Shown: positions 16,183 to 24,189 of the stretch, piece after piece
Layout: every line of letters starts with the position of its first letter
Position numbering within the stretch: position 1 is the stretch's first letter
Virus record (IMG/VR): IMGVR_UViG_3300035698_025492
Location: 1 to 41,541 of that record
Length of the DNA stretch: 41,541 nucleotides
Source of the DNA: a virus
Direction: 5' to 3' (one strand)
Position numbers and translations under genes: made by a program
The notes under the pieces: generated by a model
What the model saw: the letters and a program-made list of their open reading frames with translations, nothing else
Databases searched by the model: none
Told to the model about the DNA's origin: nothing

Positions 16183-17179
16183 AATTATAATTGGTGACCT
16201 TCATCTTAAGTTGGAGACAAAAGAATACTTAAATGTTTTGTTTGATCAGATTGTAGAAGCTGTACCATCTGGTCGTTATGATGTAGTCTTTTTGGGTGAT
16301 ATATATGATGGCAAGGCCATTATAAGAAGTGAAATTCAAAACTATTTGGTTAATTTCCTTCAAACAAGAGTTTTAAACAATCCGTTATTTGATAACCTCA
16401 TTTTTTTAGTTGGTAATCATGATTTAGAGAATTTATCTAAAACTGAAAATTCTTTAAAAATATTAAAAAATCTTTCTGATGTAGATAAGATAAAGATTGT
16501 TGATAAACCTATTTTAATTGATAAATCTCTATATGTTCCATATTTAAAGGATCAATCAAAATTCAAAAAAATCATAGATTCTTTCCAACCTTACGAATAT
16601 CTCTTTTGCCATCAAGCGATAAGCGGCTTTAAATATAATAATTTTGGAACCTGTACTGATGGAGCGGATCCGGTTATTAAGGCAAAGAAAGTATTTGCTG
16701 GGCATTTTCATAAGCCTCAAGAAAGCGATAATATTATTTATGTTGGATCTACTTGGTCAAATACTTTTAACGAAGCTAATGAACAAAAAAGGTTTTTTGT
16801 TTTTAAAGATTCTAAATTACAAGAATATCAAATAGATGGGTTACCTCAACATAGAATCTTTGAATTTAACATGCCCGAAGATGAAACAAAACCAATTGAT
16901 TTTAAACCAGATGATAAGGTTAAAATTATTATAAAAGGTAAGAAATCATGTTTAAAAACATTATCAGAGGGAAAATTTGGCAAAGAGTGTTTTCCTACTG
17001 CTCAGTTCCAATATATTTATGACACAGAGCGACCCTCTTTTACAATAGATGAATCATTAACACCAACAGATATGTTTGATAAATATATAGATTATAATAA
17101 AGAAACCTTTGGAGATATAGATATTAAAACCTTGAAAAAAGCTGGTAAAAAATATATAAAGAATTTCATGGGGGATTAA
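16157..17179 (+). CDS. Recombination endonuclease subunit, T4 gp47 / SbcD / Mre11-like
   Basis: Calcineurin-like phosphoesterase that, with the SbcC/gp46 homologue at 17717, should process DNA ends. Motifs in order are IIIGDLHLK (Asp14, His16), VVFLGDIYDG, FLVGNHDLEN (the GNHD motif), LFCHQAI and AGHFHKPQ, giving the usual set of dinuclear-metal ligands. Length 340 equals T4 gp47 (339). ATG 16157 has a GGGGGGAG-like site upstream. The stop overlaps the next start by 1 nt. An AAACCTTGAAA-17-TATAAA promoter lies in its last 50 nt. Confidence 0.9.
   Translation: MKQEKIKNRIIIGDLHLKLETKEYLNVLFDQIVEAVPSGRYDVVFLGDIYDGKAIIRSEIQNYLVNFLQTRVLNNPLFDNLIFLVGNHDLENLSKTENSLKILKNLSDVDKIKIVDKPILIDKSLYVPYLKDQSKFKKIIDSFQPYEYLFCHQAISGFKYNNFGTCTDGADPVIKAKKVFAGHFHKPQESDNIIYVGSTWSNTFNEANEQKRFFVFKDSKLQEYQIDGLPQHRIFEFNMPEDETKPIDFKPDDKVKIIIKGKKSCLKTLSEGKFGKECFPTAQFQYIYDTERPSFTIDESLTPTDMFDKYIDYNKETFGDIDIKTLKKAGKKYIKNFMGD
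17132..17160 (+). promoter_or_regulatory. Intragenic promoter at the end of the gp47-like gene (AAAACC-TTGAAA-17-TATAAA)
   Basis: -35 TTGAAA 17132-17137 preceded by AAAACC, 17-bp spacer, -10 TATAAA 17155-17160. It would start transcription near the next gene (17179), in the gp46-like operon. Confidence 0.5.
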
Positions 17180-17487
17180 TGCCACAATATTCTTATATTT
17201 GTAAAAAATGTGGAAAGTTTTCAAAACTAGTTAAATACGAACAAAGGCTTGATGTTAGGTGCCCTAATTGTGATGCTTGTGTTGAGATATTCTTTGGCAA
17301 ACCTCTTGATTGTATGGTTACAGAGACACCTGATAAATATAGAAATAAGAGGATAAAAAAAGATGTTCAAAGAATAATAAAAGAACGAAATATAAATCAT
17401 ACTAAAAAACATGAGCTTGGAGAGCTTATTGAAAAGCATGGTATAGAAAATATTAAAAAGACAAGTTTTTGGGAGGATAAAAAATGA
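17179..17487 (+). CDS. FmdB-type zinc-ribbon protein
   Basis: Small protein (102 aa) with an N-terminal zinc ribbon: MPQYSYICKKCG and RCPNCDAC give two CxxC knuckles, the arrangement of the FmdB/regulatory-protein zinc ribbon family (MPxYxYxCxxCG start). The C-terminal half is basic and helical (KNKRIKKDVQRIIKER) and may bind nucleic acid. The start overlaps the end of the gp47-like gene by one base, with GGGGGA upstream. It lies between the two subunits of the repair nuclease. The function of phage FmdB-like ribbons is not established. Confidence 0.75.
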   Translation: MPQYSYICKKCGKFSKLVKYEQRLDVRCPNCDACVEIFFGKPLDCMVTETPDKYRNKRIKKDVQRIIKERNINHTKKHELGELIEKHGIENIKKTSFWEDKK

Positions 17488-17693
17488 ACTACACGAATAG
17501 CGAAAAACAGCTTATCAATAATTTATTAGAGCGGATAGAGTTAAAAAAGAAGCAGAAGCTTGTAATTGATAAAGAGAATGCAATTAGTCTTTGGCATCAT
17601 AATTTACAAGGGTCTTTTGATGGCTATAATATAGCTGTTAGAGACTTAAATTGTATTAAACAACAGATTCTTGAAGAGATGAACAATTCTTAA
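17484..17693 (+). CDS. Hypothetical protein (69 aa)
   Basis: Not recognised. ATG 17484 overlaps the zinc-ribbon stop by 4 nt and has GGGAGG upstream. The product is helical and charged, with an N-terminal Leu/Lys/Glu heptad-like stretch (LLERIELKKKQK), and has no Cys motif or membrane helix. It is probably cotranscribed with the gp46-like gene that starts 24 nt after its stop. Confidence 0.65.
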   Translation: MNYTNSEKQLINNLLERIELKKKQKLVIDKENAISLWHHNLQGSFDGYNIAVRDLNCIKQQILEEMNNS

Positions 17694-17716
17694 GCCTGGG
17701 TTTGGGAGGATAAAAA

Positions 17717-19591
17717 GTGAGATTAAAAAAAATAATAGCAAGAAATTTTTTGTCATTTGAAGAATTAGATTTAGACTTTTCAGATGTGTTATATTTAATA
17801 GATGGATATAATTATGATAACAACACCTCTAATGGAGCGGGTAAGTCAACCATATTGGATGCTTTAGTTTATGCGGTTTATGGCAAGACCCCACGAAACT
17901 GTCGTTTAGATGATTTTATTAAAAGAGAAAGCAGTTCTGGATTGTATGTTTGTGTAGAATTTGAACAGGGAGAAAACATTTATAAAATAGAAAGAAGCCG
18001 GCATCCAGATGATTTGGTTTTGTCTATAAACGATTCTATTTTTACAGACTATAAGGATAACACAGAATTGGGTGCAAAGATAGAGTCAGTTTTAGGTATA
18101 TGTTTTAACACCTTTATTAATTGTGTATACTTCCCTCAAAATAGACATGAGAGTTTTTTAACTATTGCTGATGATCGTAAGAAAAAGATTTTAACAGAGT
18201 TGTTGGGATTGGATTTTTTCGATGATATTCAAGCAATTATTAAGAAGGATTATAGTAAATTAGAACAATTATTTGTTGTGAATAAAGATAAGGAAGAACT
18301 ATTTAGGGGCAAGATTTTGTCTATTAAAGAAGATATTGTTAATTATGAGGTGTTATTAAAATCAAAGCAGGAACAAAAAGAAAAAGATATTGTTTATTTA
18401 AAAAACAAAATAGAGGGTTGTAAAAATGATGAACAAAAACAACAAAAAAAGATTGTTTTAATTGAAAGGGAATTTAAAAAATTAGATTCTTATATCGCAA
18501 AACGGGATAGATTTTATAAGAAAAGAGATATTTTAGAAGAATTAAAACATGATATCTCAAATTATGAGTCAGATATTCGTTCTATAAATTTTAAGGCTAA
18601 AGTTTTAGAGTTAGAAAATCAAAAACATAAGGATTTCCTTCGTAAGAAGCTTTGTTTTACTTGTGGACAAAAAATATATGAAACAAGCAGAATGGAAGAA
18701 AGAGTCAAAGAAACCTCTAAGCAGTTAGTTAGCCTGGATGTTAAAAAGAAACAATATGAACAAGAGAAAAATGAATCCTCAGTAACATACAATGAGCATA
18801 AGCAAAAGGTGGATAAACAATTAACATGGTTAGATACTGTTATTGCGGAATGTAAAGGAACGGAATATTTATTAAAAGAAACAAATCTTTTGGTTAAAAA
18901 ATTAAAAGAGGATATAAAAGATCATAAAAGCAAACTATCTAATTTGGATGACATATACTCCCAAGAGGATCTTTTTAAGCAAACTAAAGAAAAAGAATTG
19001 GTAGAAGCTAAAAGTAATTTAAAAGAACTTGAAGATCAAATAGATAATGATAAGTATCAGATAGAACTTTTGTCTGTTCTAAAAAATGCGTTCGGTCGGA
19101 AAGGCATTAGGGCATTGGTATTTAATCAAATAATTTTTGAATTAAATGAGTTCATCAAGACTTATTTGGTTGATTTGTTTGAGCAACAAGTAGGTCTTTG
19201 GTTTGATATAGAGGCATCATCTAAAAAAGATCTTTTAGAAGATAAGATTAATATGAAGCTGGAAATTAATGGAGAGGAAATTGCGTTTGGTTTATTGTCT
19301 GGTGGCGAAAAGAAACGATTGGTATTAGCGGTAGACTTCGCCTTATCAGAGATCATTAGCAGAAGGAATAAAAACAATTTTAGCTTTATAATGCTTGATG
19401 AAATCTTTGATGGTTTGGATGTATTATCTAAGTCTAAAATTATGGATTTTTTGAAGGGACTAATGGAAAAAGATATTAAAAAACAAGTGTTCGTTATTGA
19501 TCATGCAACTGAAACCAAGAATGTTTTTGAGAATACATTGTTTATAGAAAAGAGGAATGATACTTCTAAAATAATTAGTGGTGGTATTTAA
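17717..19591 (+). CDS. Recombination endonuclease subunit, T4 gp46 / SbcC / Rad50-like ATPase
   Basis: SMC-like ATPase partner of the gp47-like nuclease. The N-terminal half of the head has Walker A NGAGKST at residues 39-45. Long coiled coils (about 180-300 and 340-460) flank a zinc-hook CFTCGQ. The C-terminal half has LLSGGEKKR (ABC signature), FIMLDEIFDGLD (Walker B and D-loop) and VIDH. At 624 residues it is close to T4 gp46 (560). The start is GTG at 17717, preceded by GGGAGG about 7 nt upstream. It completes the gp46/gp47 pair. Confidence 0.92.
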   Translation: MRLKKIIARNFLSFEELDLDFSDVLYLIDGYNYDNNTSNGAGKSTILDALVYAVYGKTPRNCRLDDFIKRESSSGLYVCVEFEQGENIYKIERSRHPDDLVLSINDSIFTDYKDNTELGAKIESVLGICFNTFINCVYFPQNRHESFLTIADDRKKKILTELLGLDFFDDIQAIIKKDYSKLEQLFVVNKDKEELFRGKILSIKEDIVNYEVLLKSKQEQKEKDIVYLKNKIEGCKNDEQKQQKKIVLIEREFKKLDSYIAKRDRFYKKRDILEELKHDISNYESDIRSINFKAKVLELENQKHKDFLRKKLCFTCGQKIYETSRMEERVKETSKQLVSLDVKKKQYEQEKNESSVTYNEHKQKVDKQLTWLDTVIAECKGTEYLLKETNLLVKKLKEDIKDHKSKLSNLDDIYSQEDLFKQTKEKELVEAKSNLKELEDQIDNDKYQIELLSVLKNAFGRKGIRALVFNQIIFELNEFIKTYLVDLFEQQVGLWFDIEASSKKDLLEDKINMKLEINGEEIAFGLLSGGEKKRLVLAVDFALSEIISRRNKNNFSFIMLDEIFDGLDVLSKSKIMDFLKGLMEKDIKKQVFVIDHATETKNVFENTLFIEKRNDTSKIISGGI

Positions 19592-19615
19592 GTATTTTAA
19601 TTTATAACGTATAAT
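19587..19615 (+). promoter_or_regulatory. Possible promoter before the zinc-ribbon / GIY-YIG genes (TTTAAG-17-TATAAT)
   Basis: A perfect TATAAT (19610-19615) in an AT-rich 55-nt gap, but the -35 (TTTAAG, 19587-19592) is weak and lacks the AAACC extension seen elsewhere. The TATAAC at 19622-19627 is an alternative -10. Confidence 0.3.
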
Positions 19616-19646
19616 ATATAATATAACATAGAGTGAGGGATATAGT

Positions 19647-19802
19647 ATGGAACTAACAATACAAAAATTAAAATGCAAGCGTTGTGGACATCAGTGGTAT
19701 CCTAGAATGCCAGAAGTGAGGAAGTGTCCCAAATGTCAAACGGTGTGGTGGGATAAAGAAAAAAAGAGGGAAGAAAGTAAGGGAGAAAATGGTGATTTAT
19801 AA
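19647..19802 (+). CDS. Small zinc-ribbon protein (51 aa)
   Basis: ATG 19647 with GAGTGAGGG about 7 nt upstream encodes a 51-residue protein with CKRCG and CPKC, two CxxC pairs forming a zinc ribbon, and Trp-rich linkers (HQWYP, VWWDK). The C-terminus is Lys/Glu-rich. It overlaps the GIY-YIG gene by 14 nt. It resembles the compact rubredoxin-like/transcription-factor-type ribbons common in phages, but the precise role is unknown. Confidence 0.7.
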   Translation: MELTIQKLKCKRCGHQWYPRMPEVRKCPKCQTVWWDKEKKREESKGENGDL

Positions 19803-20469
19803 AACTACAAATTTGGTTAATGGCAAGATATATGTTGGGAAAAGTACTTATAATAATCCAAAATATTTGGGTTCAGGAAAAGTAATTTCTTTGGCTATTA
19901 AAAAATATGGTAAAGAAAATTTTAAAAAAGAAATATTGGAACAATGCGATTCTATTGATAAAATGAATGAAAAAGAAATATATTGGATTGCTTTTTATAA
20001 ATCTAACAATATTGATGTTGGTTATAATCTTTCTACTGGAGGTGAGGGTGGAGCGACAGGGATAAAAAGGGCGTATCATCCTTCTTGGAATAAGGGATTA
20101 ACTAAAAATACCGATGTTCGTATTGGAAAATATGCACAACTTTTGCGTGGGAAAAAAGGACAAATTCCATGGAATAAAGGTAAAAAAATGTCTAAAGAAT
20201 ATTGTGAAAAGTGCAGCGAAGTTTTTAAAGGAAGGAAACAAAGGAAAGAAACAATAGAGAAACGAAGATTAAAATTGATAGGTCAAAAAAGGTCAGAAGA
20301 TTTTAGAAAAAAAATGACTGGGGTGAATAACCCTTTTTATGGGGAACACCATACCGAAGAGACTAAAAAACAATTAAGTATATCTCATATGGGCCATAAA
20401 AGATCAAGAGAATCTATACAAAAAGGAATTGAGACTTGTAAAAGGAAGTTAAAACAAAATGAAAAATAA
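19789..20469 (+). CDS. GIY-YIG homing endonuclease (free-standing)
   Basis: The N-terminal GIY-YIG nuclease domain starts VIYKTTNLVNGKIYVGKS and continues PKYLGSG, with the catalytic Tyr and Lys/Arg pattern and Glu in EKEIYWI. It is followed by GYNLSTGGEGG. The C-terminal half is a series of NUMOD3-like DNA-binding repeats (PWNKGK, GRKQRKETIEKRR, HTEETKKQLS, RSRESIQKGIETC), as in phage homing endonucleases such as SegA-type proteins. It is wedged between a zinc-ribbon gene and the RuvC-like gene with overlaps at both ends (14 and 11 nt). No intron or split neighbour is apparent, so it is probably a free-standing mobile gene that spreads among related phages. Confidence 0.85.
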   Translation: MVIYKTTNLVNGKIYVGKSTYNNPKYLGSGKVISLAIKKYGKENFKKEILEQCDSIDKMNEKEIYWIAFYKSNNIDVGYNLSTGGEGGATGIKRAYHPSWNKGLTKNTDVRIGKYAQLLRGKKGQIPWNKGKKMSKEYCEKCSEVFKGRKQRKETIEKRRLKLIGQKRSEDFRKKMTGVNNPFYGEHHTEETKKQLSISHMGHKRSRESIQKGIETCKRKLKQNEK

Positions 20470-21010
20470 TATTGATAATAAAATAATTGGTATTGATTTG
20501 GGGTTTTCTACTTCTCCAACTTGTGTTTCGGTGTTAGATAATTTGTTGGATTCTAATTGGGGGGATAGACAACATATAAAAAATATTTTTTTATTAGGCC
20601 CGTTTTTAAATTATGTAGATAATTGTAGTAACAAAATTTTGTCTAGAAAAATAATTTCAACGGCCATAAGACATTTAATTGATATTGAACGCCCTCATTT
20701 GGTAGTTGTAGAAAGACCCTTTTTGCAAGGGGTGGGGAATGTTGATTTTAATAAATTTTTGGGTATTTTTGAAAATGAAATAGTGAATTGCCCATATGTT
20801 TATTTGGCACCGACATCAATTAAAAAATGTTTAGGAAGTGGTAAGTTAGAAAAAAAAGACATGGCCAATATTCTATTAGATATTTTTAAACATAAGGTTG
20901 ATAAAAAAATTATACGAAGGGCCATCAAAAAAGAAGATTGGGATGTAACGGATTCCGTAGCGATAGGGCTTGCTGGATTAATGGCAATTGGGAGTTTGGT
21001 AAAATTATGA
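20459..21010 (+). CDS. RuvC-like Holliday junction resolvase
   Basis: RNase H-fold nuclease that would cut branched recombination intermediates before packaging. Motifs are KIIGIDLGFST (first Asp), LVVVERPFLQG (Glu), YLAPTSIKKCLG, and DVTDSVAIGLAG (final Asp pair), matching the RuvC acidic tetrad. Length 183 (RuvC about 173). AAAGGAAG lies 11 nt before ATG 20459. The stop overlaps the next start as ATGA. It sits directly before the packaging genes, where T4-type phages also need a resolvase (gp49). Confidence 0.85.
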   Translation: MKNNIDNKIIGIDLGFSTSPTCVSVLDNLLDSNWGDRQHIKNIFLLGPFLNYVDNCSNKILSRKIISTAIRHLIDIERPHLVVVERPFLQGVGNVDFNKFLGIFENEIVNCPYVYLAPTSIKKCLGSGKLEKKDMANILLDIFKHKVDKKIIRRAIKKEDWDVTDSVAIGLAGLMAIGSLVKL

Positions 21011-21312
21011 AAAATGATTATGTATTAATGTTTAACAGATGGTTTATTGAAAATGGGATTATTAATGATCATGTTATAAATAATCTTATTGTATTTATTC
21101 TGAGCTCAAATAAAGCCATTAAAGATGTTAAAATTTTTATTCCTAAGGGAGAAAAATCGATTGGTTTTTTGGTTTTTTTATCTCGTTGGGATTACTTTTT
21201 TAAATCTAAGGAAATATATGATAATTTAAAAGAGTCTTTAATGGAATATCTATGGCGATATAAATCTGATATTTCTTTTCAAATTTATAAAAAAGGTAAA
21301 AATGGCCGATAA
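21007..21312 (+). CDS. Hypothetical protein (101 aa)
   Basis: Not recognised. ATG 21007 overlaps the RuvC stop (ATGA). A longer frame is open from 20938 but would run through the RuvC C-terminus, so 21007 is chosen. The product has alternating hydrophobic segments and a basic C-terminal tail (YKKGKNGR), and no Cys cluster. The 3' end overlaps the small terminase start by 11 nt. It could be a terminase accessory protein, but only context supports this. Confidence 0.6.
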   Translation: MKNDYVLMFNRWFIENGIINDHVINNLIVFILSSNKAIKDVKIFIPKGEKSIGFLVFLSRWDYFFKSKEIYDNLKESLMEYLWRYKSDISFQIYKKGKNGR

Positions 21313-21913
21313 AGTTCCTAAAAAATACAAGAAACACGTGAGAGCTTTAACGGTTTTTAACAAGGATCTTACCGAAGAAATTTTTGCTCTTTGGATAGGG
21401 GGGATGACTCTTGCGGAAATTTGTAATAAATTTAAAGGCACTGAAAAACAATTTAGTATACAAGGTATTCATCGCATAAAACGGCTTCATAATTGGGATG
21501 CAAGGCGGTTAAAACTAGAAGAACAAATAGAAAAAGACAATAATATCTGTATTAAAAAAACAAATAAGGAAAAAGTGAATACTGTTAATAGGATGCTTTC
21601 TGCAACTATTAAAATTCTTAAAACAGAGTTAAATAAATTTGAAAAGAATCCAGATGCTTTTTTGGCAGAAGTAGAAAAAACCCAAAAAACACCGATGTGG
21701 CTAACGACAGGACTTTCTCAGCTTAAAGAGATTTTTGATTTTCATGATGAAATTGTTAACGGTAAGAAAACCAATGATACGGTGCCTACCGGTAATATTG
21801 GGATTGTTAATATAACCACAGAAGCTAAAAAGCAAGAATTAAATGAAAACGAACATACCAAAGCACTAGAAGCTCTCGCTACTATCGATGTGGAGATCGA
21901 AGAAAATGAATGA
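21302..21913 (+). CDS. Terminase small subunit (candidate)
   Basis: 203 aa. The N-terminal 70 residues contain helix-turn-helix patterns (LTEEIFALWIGGMTLAEIC, IHRIKRLHNWDARR), as in DNA-recognising small terminases. The middle is a coiled or helical oligomerisation region and the C-terminal tail is acidic (DVEIEENE), suited to binding the large subunit. It lies immediately before the large terminase with a 3' overlap, the usual TerS position. There is no diagnostic motif beyond HTH-like architecture, so the assignment rests on position and fold. ATG 21302 has a weak AAAGG ribosome site. Confidence 0.6.
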   Translation: MADKVPKKYKKHVRALTVFNKDLTEEIFALWIGGMTLAEICNKFKGTEKQFSIQGIHRIKRLHNWDARRLKLEEQIEKDNNICIKKTNKEKVNTVNRMLSATIKILKTELNKFEKNPDAFLAEVEKTQKTPMWLTTGLSQLKEIFDFHDEIVNGKKTNDTVPTGNIGIVNITTEAKKQELNENEHTKALEALATIDVEIEENE

Positions 21914-23750
21914 GATGGAACAAACACAAGAAGATAAATATCGCCAAATTAGGGATGCTCCACTTACAAATAAAAATCAATTAGATAATTATCTTAAGCA
22001 TTTTTACGGAGTTCATTTGGCTGGAGTTCCTATTGAGGAGGGTAATTCCACTCCTTTAGATTTCGTTTGGAGTATTTATAACGTTGCTATGAATGGCAAT
22101 GAGAAGGATCTCTATAATTTTTTAGGTGTTGCGGGTAGAGGGGCACAAAAGAGTTTGAGCTGTGGTTGTATTGAGACGTTACTTTTAACTCACGATAAAT
22201 ATCGAGATTATTTTCATATGGCTTCAATTAAACAACAATCAAAAGTTACTTATAATTATGTGCAAAGCTTTTTCCGCAAACCTATATTAAAAGAAACTAT
22301 TGAAAAATGTATTATGTCAGAAACTCGTAGCAGATATGATAAGCAGTTAATTATTGGTACAGGTACATTGGATTCGGTTAATGCTTTCCATGGATCTGTC
22401 TTACAGGATGAGGTTGATTTAACTCCTCCTGTTGTTTTTAAAGAATCAAAAGGAATGTTAACGGCCCAAAAAGGTAAAATGGCGCTTAATATTCATATTA
22501 GTTCTAGGAAGTTTGCTTTTGGTAACGTTCAAGAATTATTAGAAAAGGCTAAAAACAAGGCTTTCCAATTAGACATTAATAAATGGACAATTTTAGAGGT
22601 AACAGAAAAATGTACAGATAAACGATCTGGACAATATGGAAGTATTTATTATATAGATGAAGATAATTTAGAGGTAATTTCTCAAAAGGAATATAATCTT
22701 ATAGGGAATAATTTTAAAAGAGATAAATATGCAGAATGTATTGCCTATAAGAATTGCGGCAAGTGTGGTATTTTGTCTTTTTGTAAAGGTCGATTAAAAA
22801 AACAAGAAGAAGGGAATCCCTATTTACAACCAATAGAACAGGTTCGTAATTTGTTCTTTACAGATGATCTATATTTCTTTTTAGCTCAAAGACTTAATAG
22901 AAAGCCTTCTACAAAGGGCGTAGTACTGCCAACATGGGATGAAGATATACATGTTAAGGATTATGTCGGGATGTATAAGGTTTTAACTGGAGAAGATTAT
23001 AGGGGTAAAGAGTTGGGTCTTAGAGAAATGATACAATTTTTTGAAAAATATAATTGTTCTGCTTATATCGGAGTAGATTTTGGGTTTAATTGCGCGGTAG
23101 CCGAGCTTGCTTTTGTTGATGGTTCTGATCGGGTTTATTTTGTAGACGAATATGTGGCCATTGGACAAAGTGATGCTGATTTCGCGTATAATTGTCATAG
23201 AGAATGGGGAGAATTTAGAAAGCATATAGAAAAAGGATTCCCGGATATTGCTAGCCCACAAGGCACTAAAGAGTTTTCTAAATATTTTCCAATGATTAAG
23301 AACAATAAGGAATACAACAAGTTAAGTAAAATTCCTGAATATAGGGCTGGGCATATAAGAAAAATGCTTAAAGGGCCTGGTTCTGGGGTTGTTAGAATGT
23401 ATGTTCATTATGGTTGTGCTAAACTAAGAGAAGAAATCCCCTTTTATCATTATAAGATAGATCCAAAATCAGAAGATCCAACAGATCAAATTCAAAAGAA
23501 AAACGATCATGCTATAGATGGTGCTGGTAATATTATGGTTGGTTTGTTTGGTGGGGTAGTTGCTATGGCGACTGTTGCAGAAGATAATCAAAGCGATTTT
23601 TTAAAAGCGAATTCGCCATTATCTCAAGCACCTACTGCTGTTGAACTGGCGGGGCTTGTGGGGAGAGATAAGGAATTTAGAGATAATTCGGATTCTAAAG
23701 AGGAAGACTTAGGCGAAGAATCCGATGAGGTTAATTTCGATTTTGCCTAA
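21906..23750 (+). CDS. Terminase large subunit (ATPase and nuclease)
   Basis: Packaging motor. The start chosen is ATG 21906 (GGAGA 9 nt upstream); 21888 is also open. The ATPase domain has GVAGRGAQKSLSCG as a P-loop-like segment (Gln where Gly normally precedes Lys) and SVLQDEVD as Walker B with catalytic Glu. A four-Cys cluster (CGKCG, CKG, with an earlier Cys) near residues 275-295 suggests a zinc site inside the ATPase or linker. The C-terminal RNase H-like nuclease domain has YIGVDFGFNCAV (first Asp) and KNDHAIDGAGN (last Asp pair). At 614 residues it is within the TerL range. It follows TerS and precedes the portal after one small gene. Confidence 0.88.
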   Translation: MNEMEQTQEDKYRQIRDAPLTNKNQLDNYLKHFYGVHLAGVPIEEGNSTPLDFVWSIYNVAMNGNEKDLYNFLGVAGRGAQKSLSCGCIETLLLTHDKYRDYFHMASIKQQSKVTYNYVQSFFRKPILKETIEKCIMSETRSRYDKQLIIGTGTLDSVNAFHGSVLQDEVDLTPPVVFKESKGMLTAQKGKMALNIHISSRKFAFGNVQELLEKAKNKAFQLDINKWTILEVTEKCTDKRSGQYGSIYYIDEDNLEVISQKEYNLIGNNFKRDKYAECIAYKNCGKCGILSFCKGRLKKQEEGNPYLQPIEQVRNLFFTDDLYFFLAQRLNRKPSTKGVVLPTWDEDIHVKDYVGMYKVLTGEDYRGKELGLREMIQFFEKYNCSAYIGVDFGFNCAVAELAFVDGSDRVYFVDEYVAIGQSDADFAYNCHREWGEFRKHIEKGFPDIASPQGTKEFSKYFPMIKNNKEYNKLSKIPEYRAGHIRKMLKGPGSGVVRMYVHYGCAKLREEIPFYHYKIDPKSEDPTDQIQKKNDHAIDGAGNIMVGLFGGVVAMATVAEDNQSDFLKANSPLSQAPTAVELAGLVGRDKEFRDNSDSKEEDLGEESDEVNFDFA

Positions 23751-23804
23751 AAGTTTATTAAAAATTAGATAGTTCTAATATATAATATAGATGGAGGTTT
23801 TATA

Positions 23805-24188
23805 ATGGCTAAGTTAAATTTTTATTTAAAACTGTTTGGTTATAGTGATTCTGCTTTATCAACAACCGAACCTATCGAGCAAGATATTGATTGGGTTAAG
23901 GAAATCGATGAAATTATTGATGGTAATCTGGATACTTTAACAAGAACTTTAATCCCTGGAGACACGACAATACCAATGCCAGCAACTTCGGTTGAATTTG
24001 TTTATATAGAGGCTGATGGGCGTTTATTCTTAAGATTAGATGGTGGTGCTGGTAATACTGTTGAAATTGATACTCCGGTTTCAGGAGAAAGAAAAGGTGT
24101 ATATCTCAAATATGGTACTGTTACAAATATCGTAATTAATAATCCAGGCACAGAAAACGTGCAAGCAAAAATAGTATTGGGAGCATAG
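23805..24188 (+). CDS. Hypothetical virion-type protein between terminase and portal (127 aa)
   Basis: Not recognised. ATG 23805 has GGAGG about 9 nt upstream. The first 50 residues are acidic and helical; residues 55-127 read as short beta strands with Gly/Pro turns (VEFVYIEADGRLFLRLDG, GTVTNIVINNPG), ending AKIVLGA. Such small beta-rich proteins between terminase and portal are often head-associated or decoration proteins, but no motif confirms it. A TATAAT upstream is too close to the ribosome site to be a convincing promoter. Confidence 0.65.
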   Translation: MAKLNFYLKLFGYSDSALSTTEPIEQDIDWVKEIDEIIDGNLDTLTRTLIPGDTTIPMPATSVEFVYIEADGRLFLRLDGGAGNTVEIDTPVSGERKGVYLKYGTVTNIVINNPGTENVQAKIVLGA

Positions 24189-24189
24189 A

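Noticed and set aside
23781-23786. TATAAT upstream of the gene at 23805 as a promoter
   Set aside because: Transcription would start inside the GGAGG ribosome site, and no good -35 is present.
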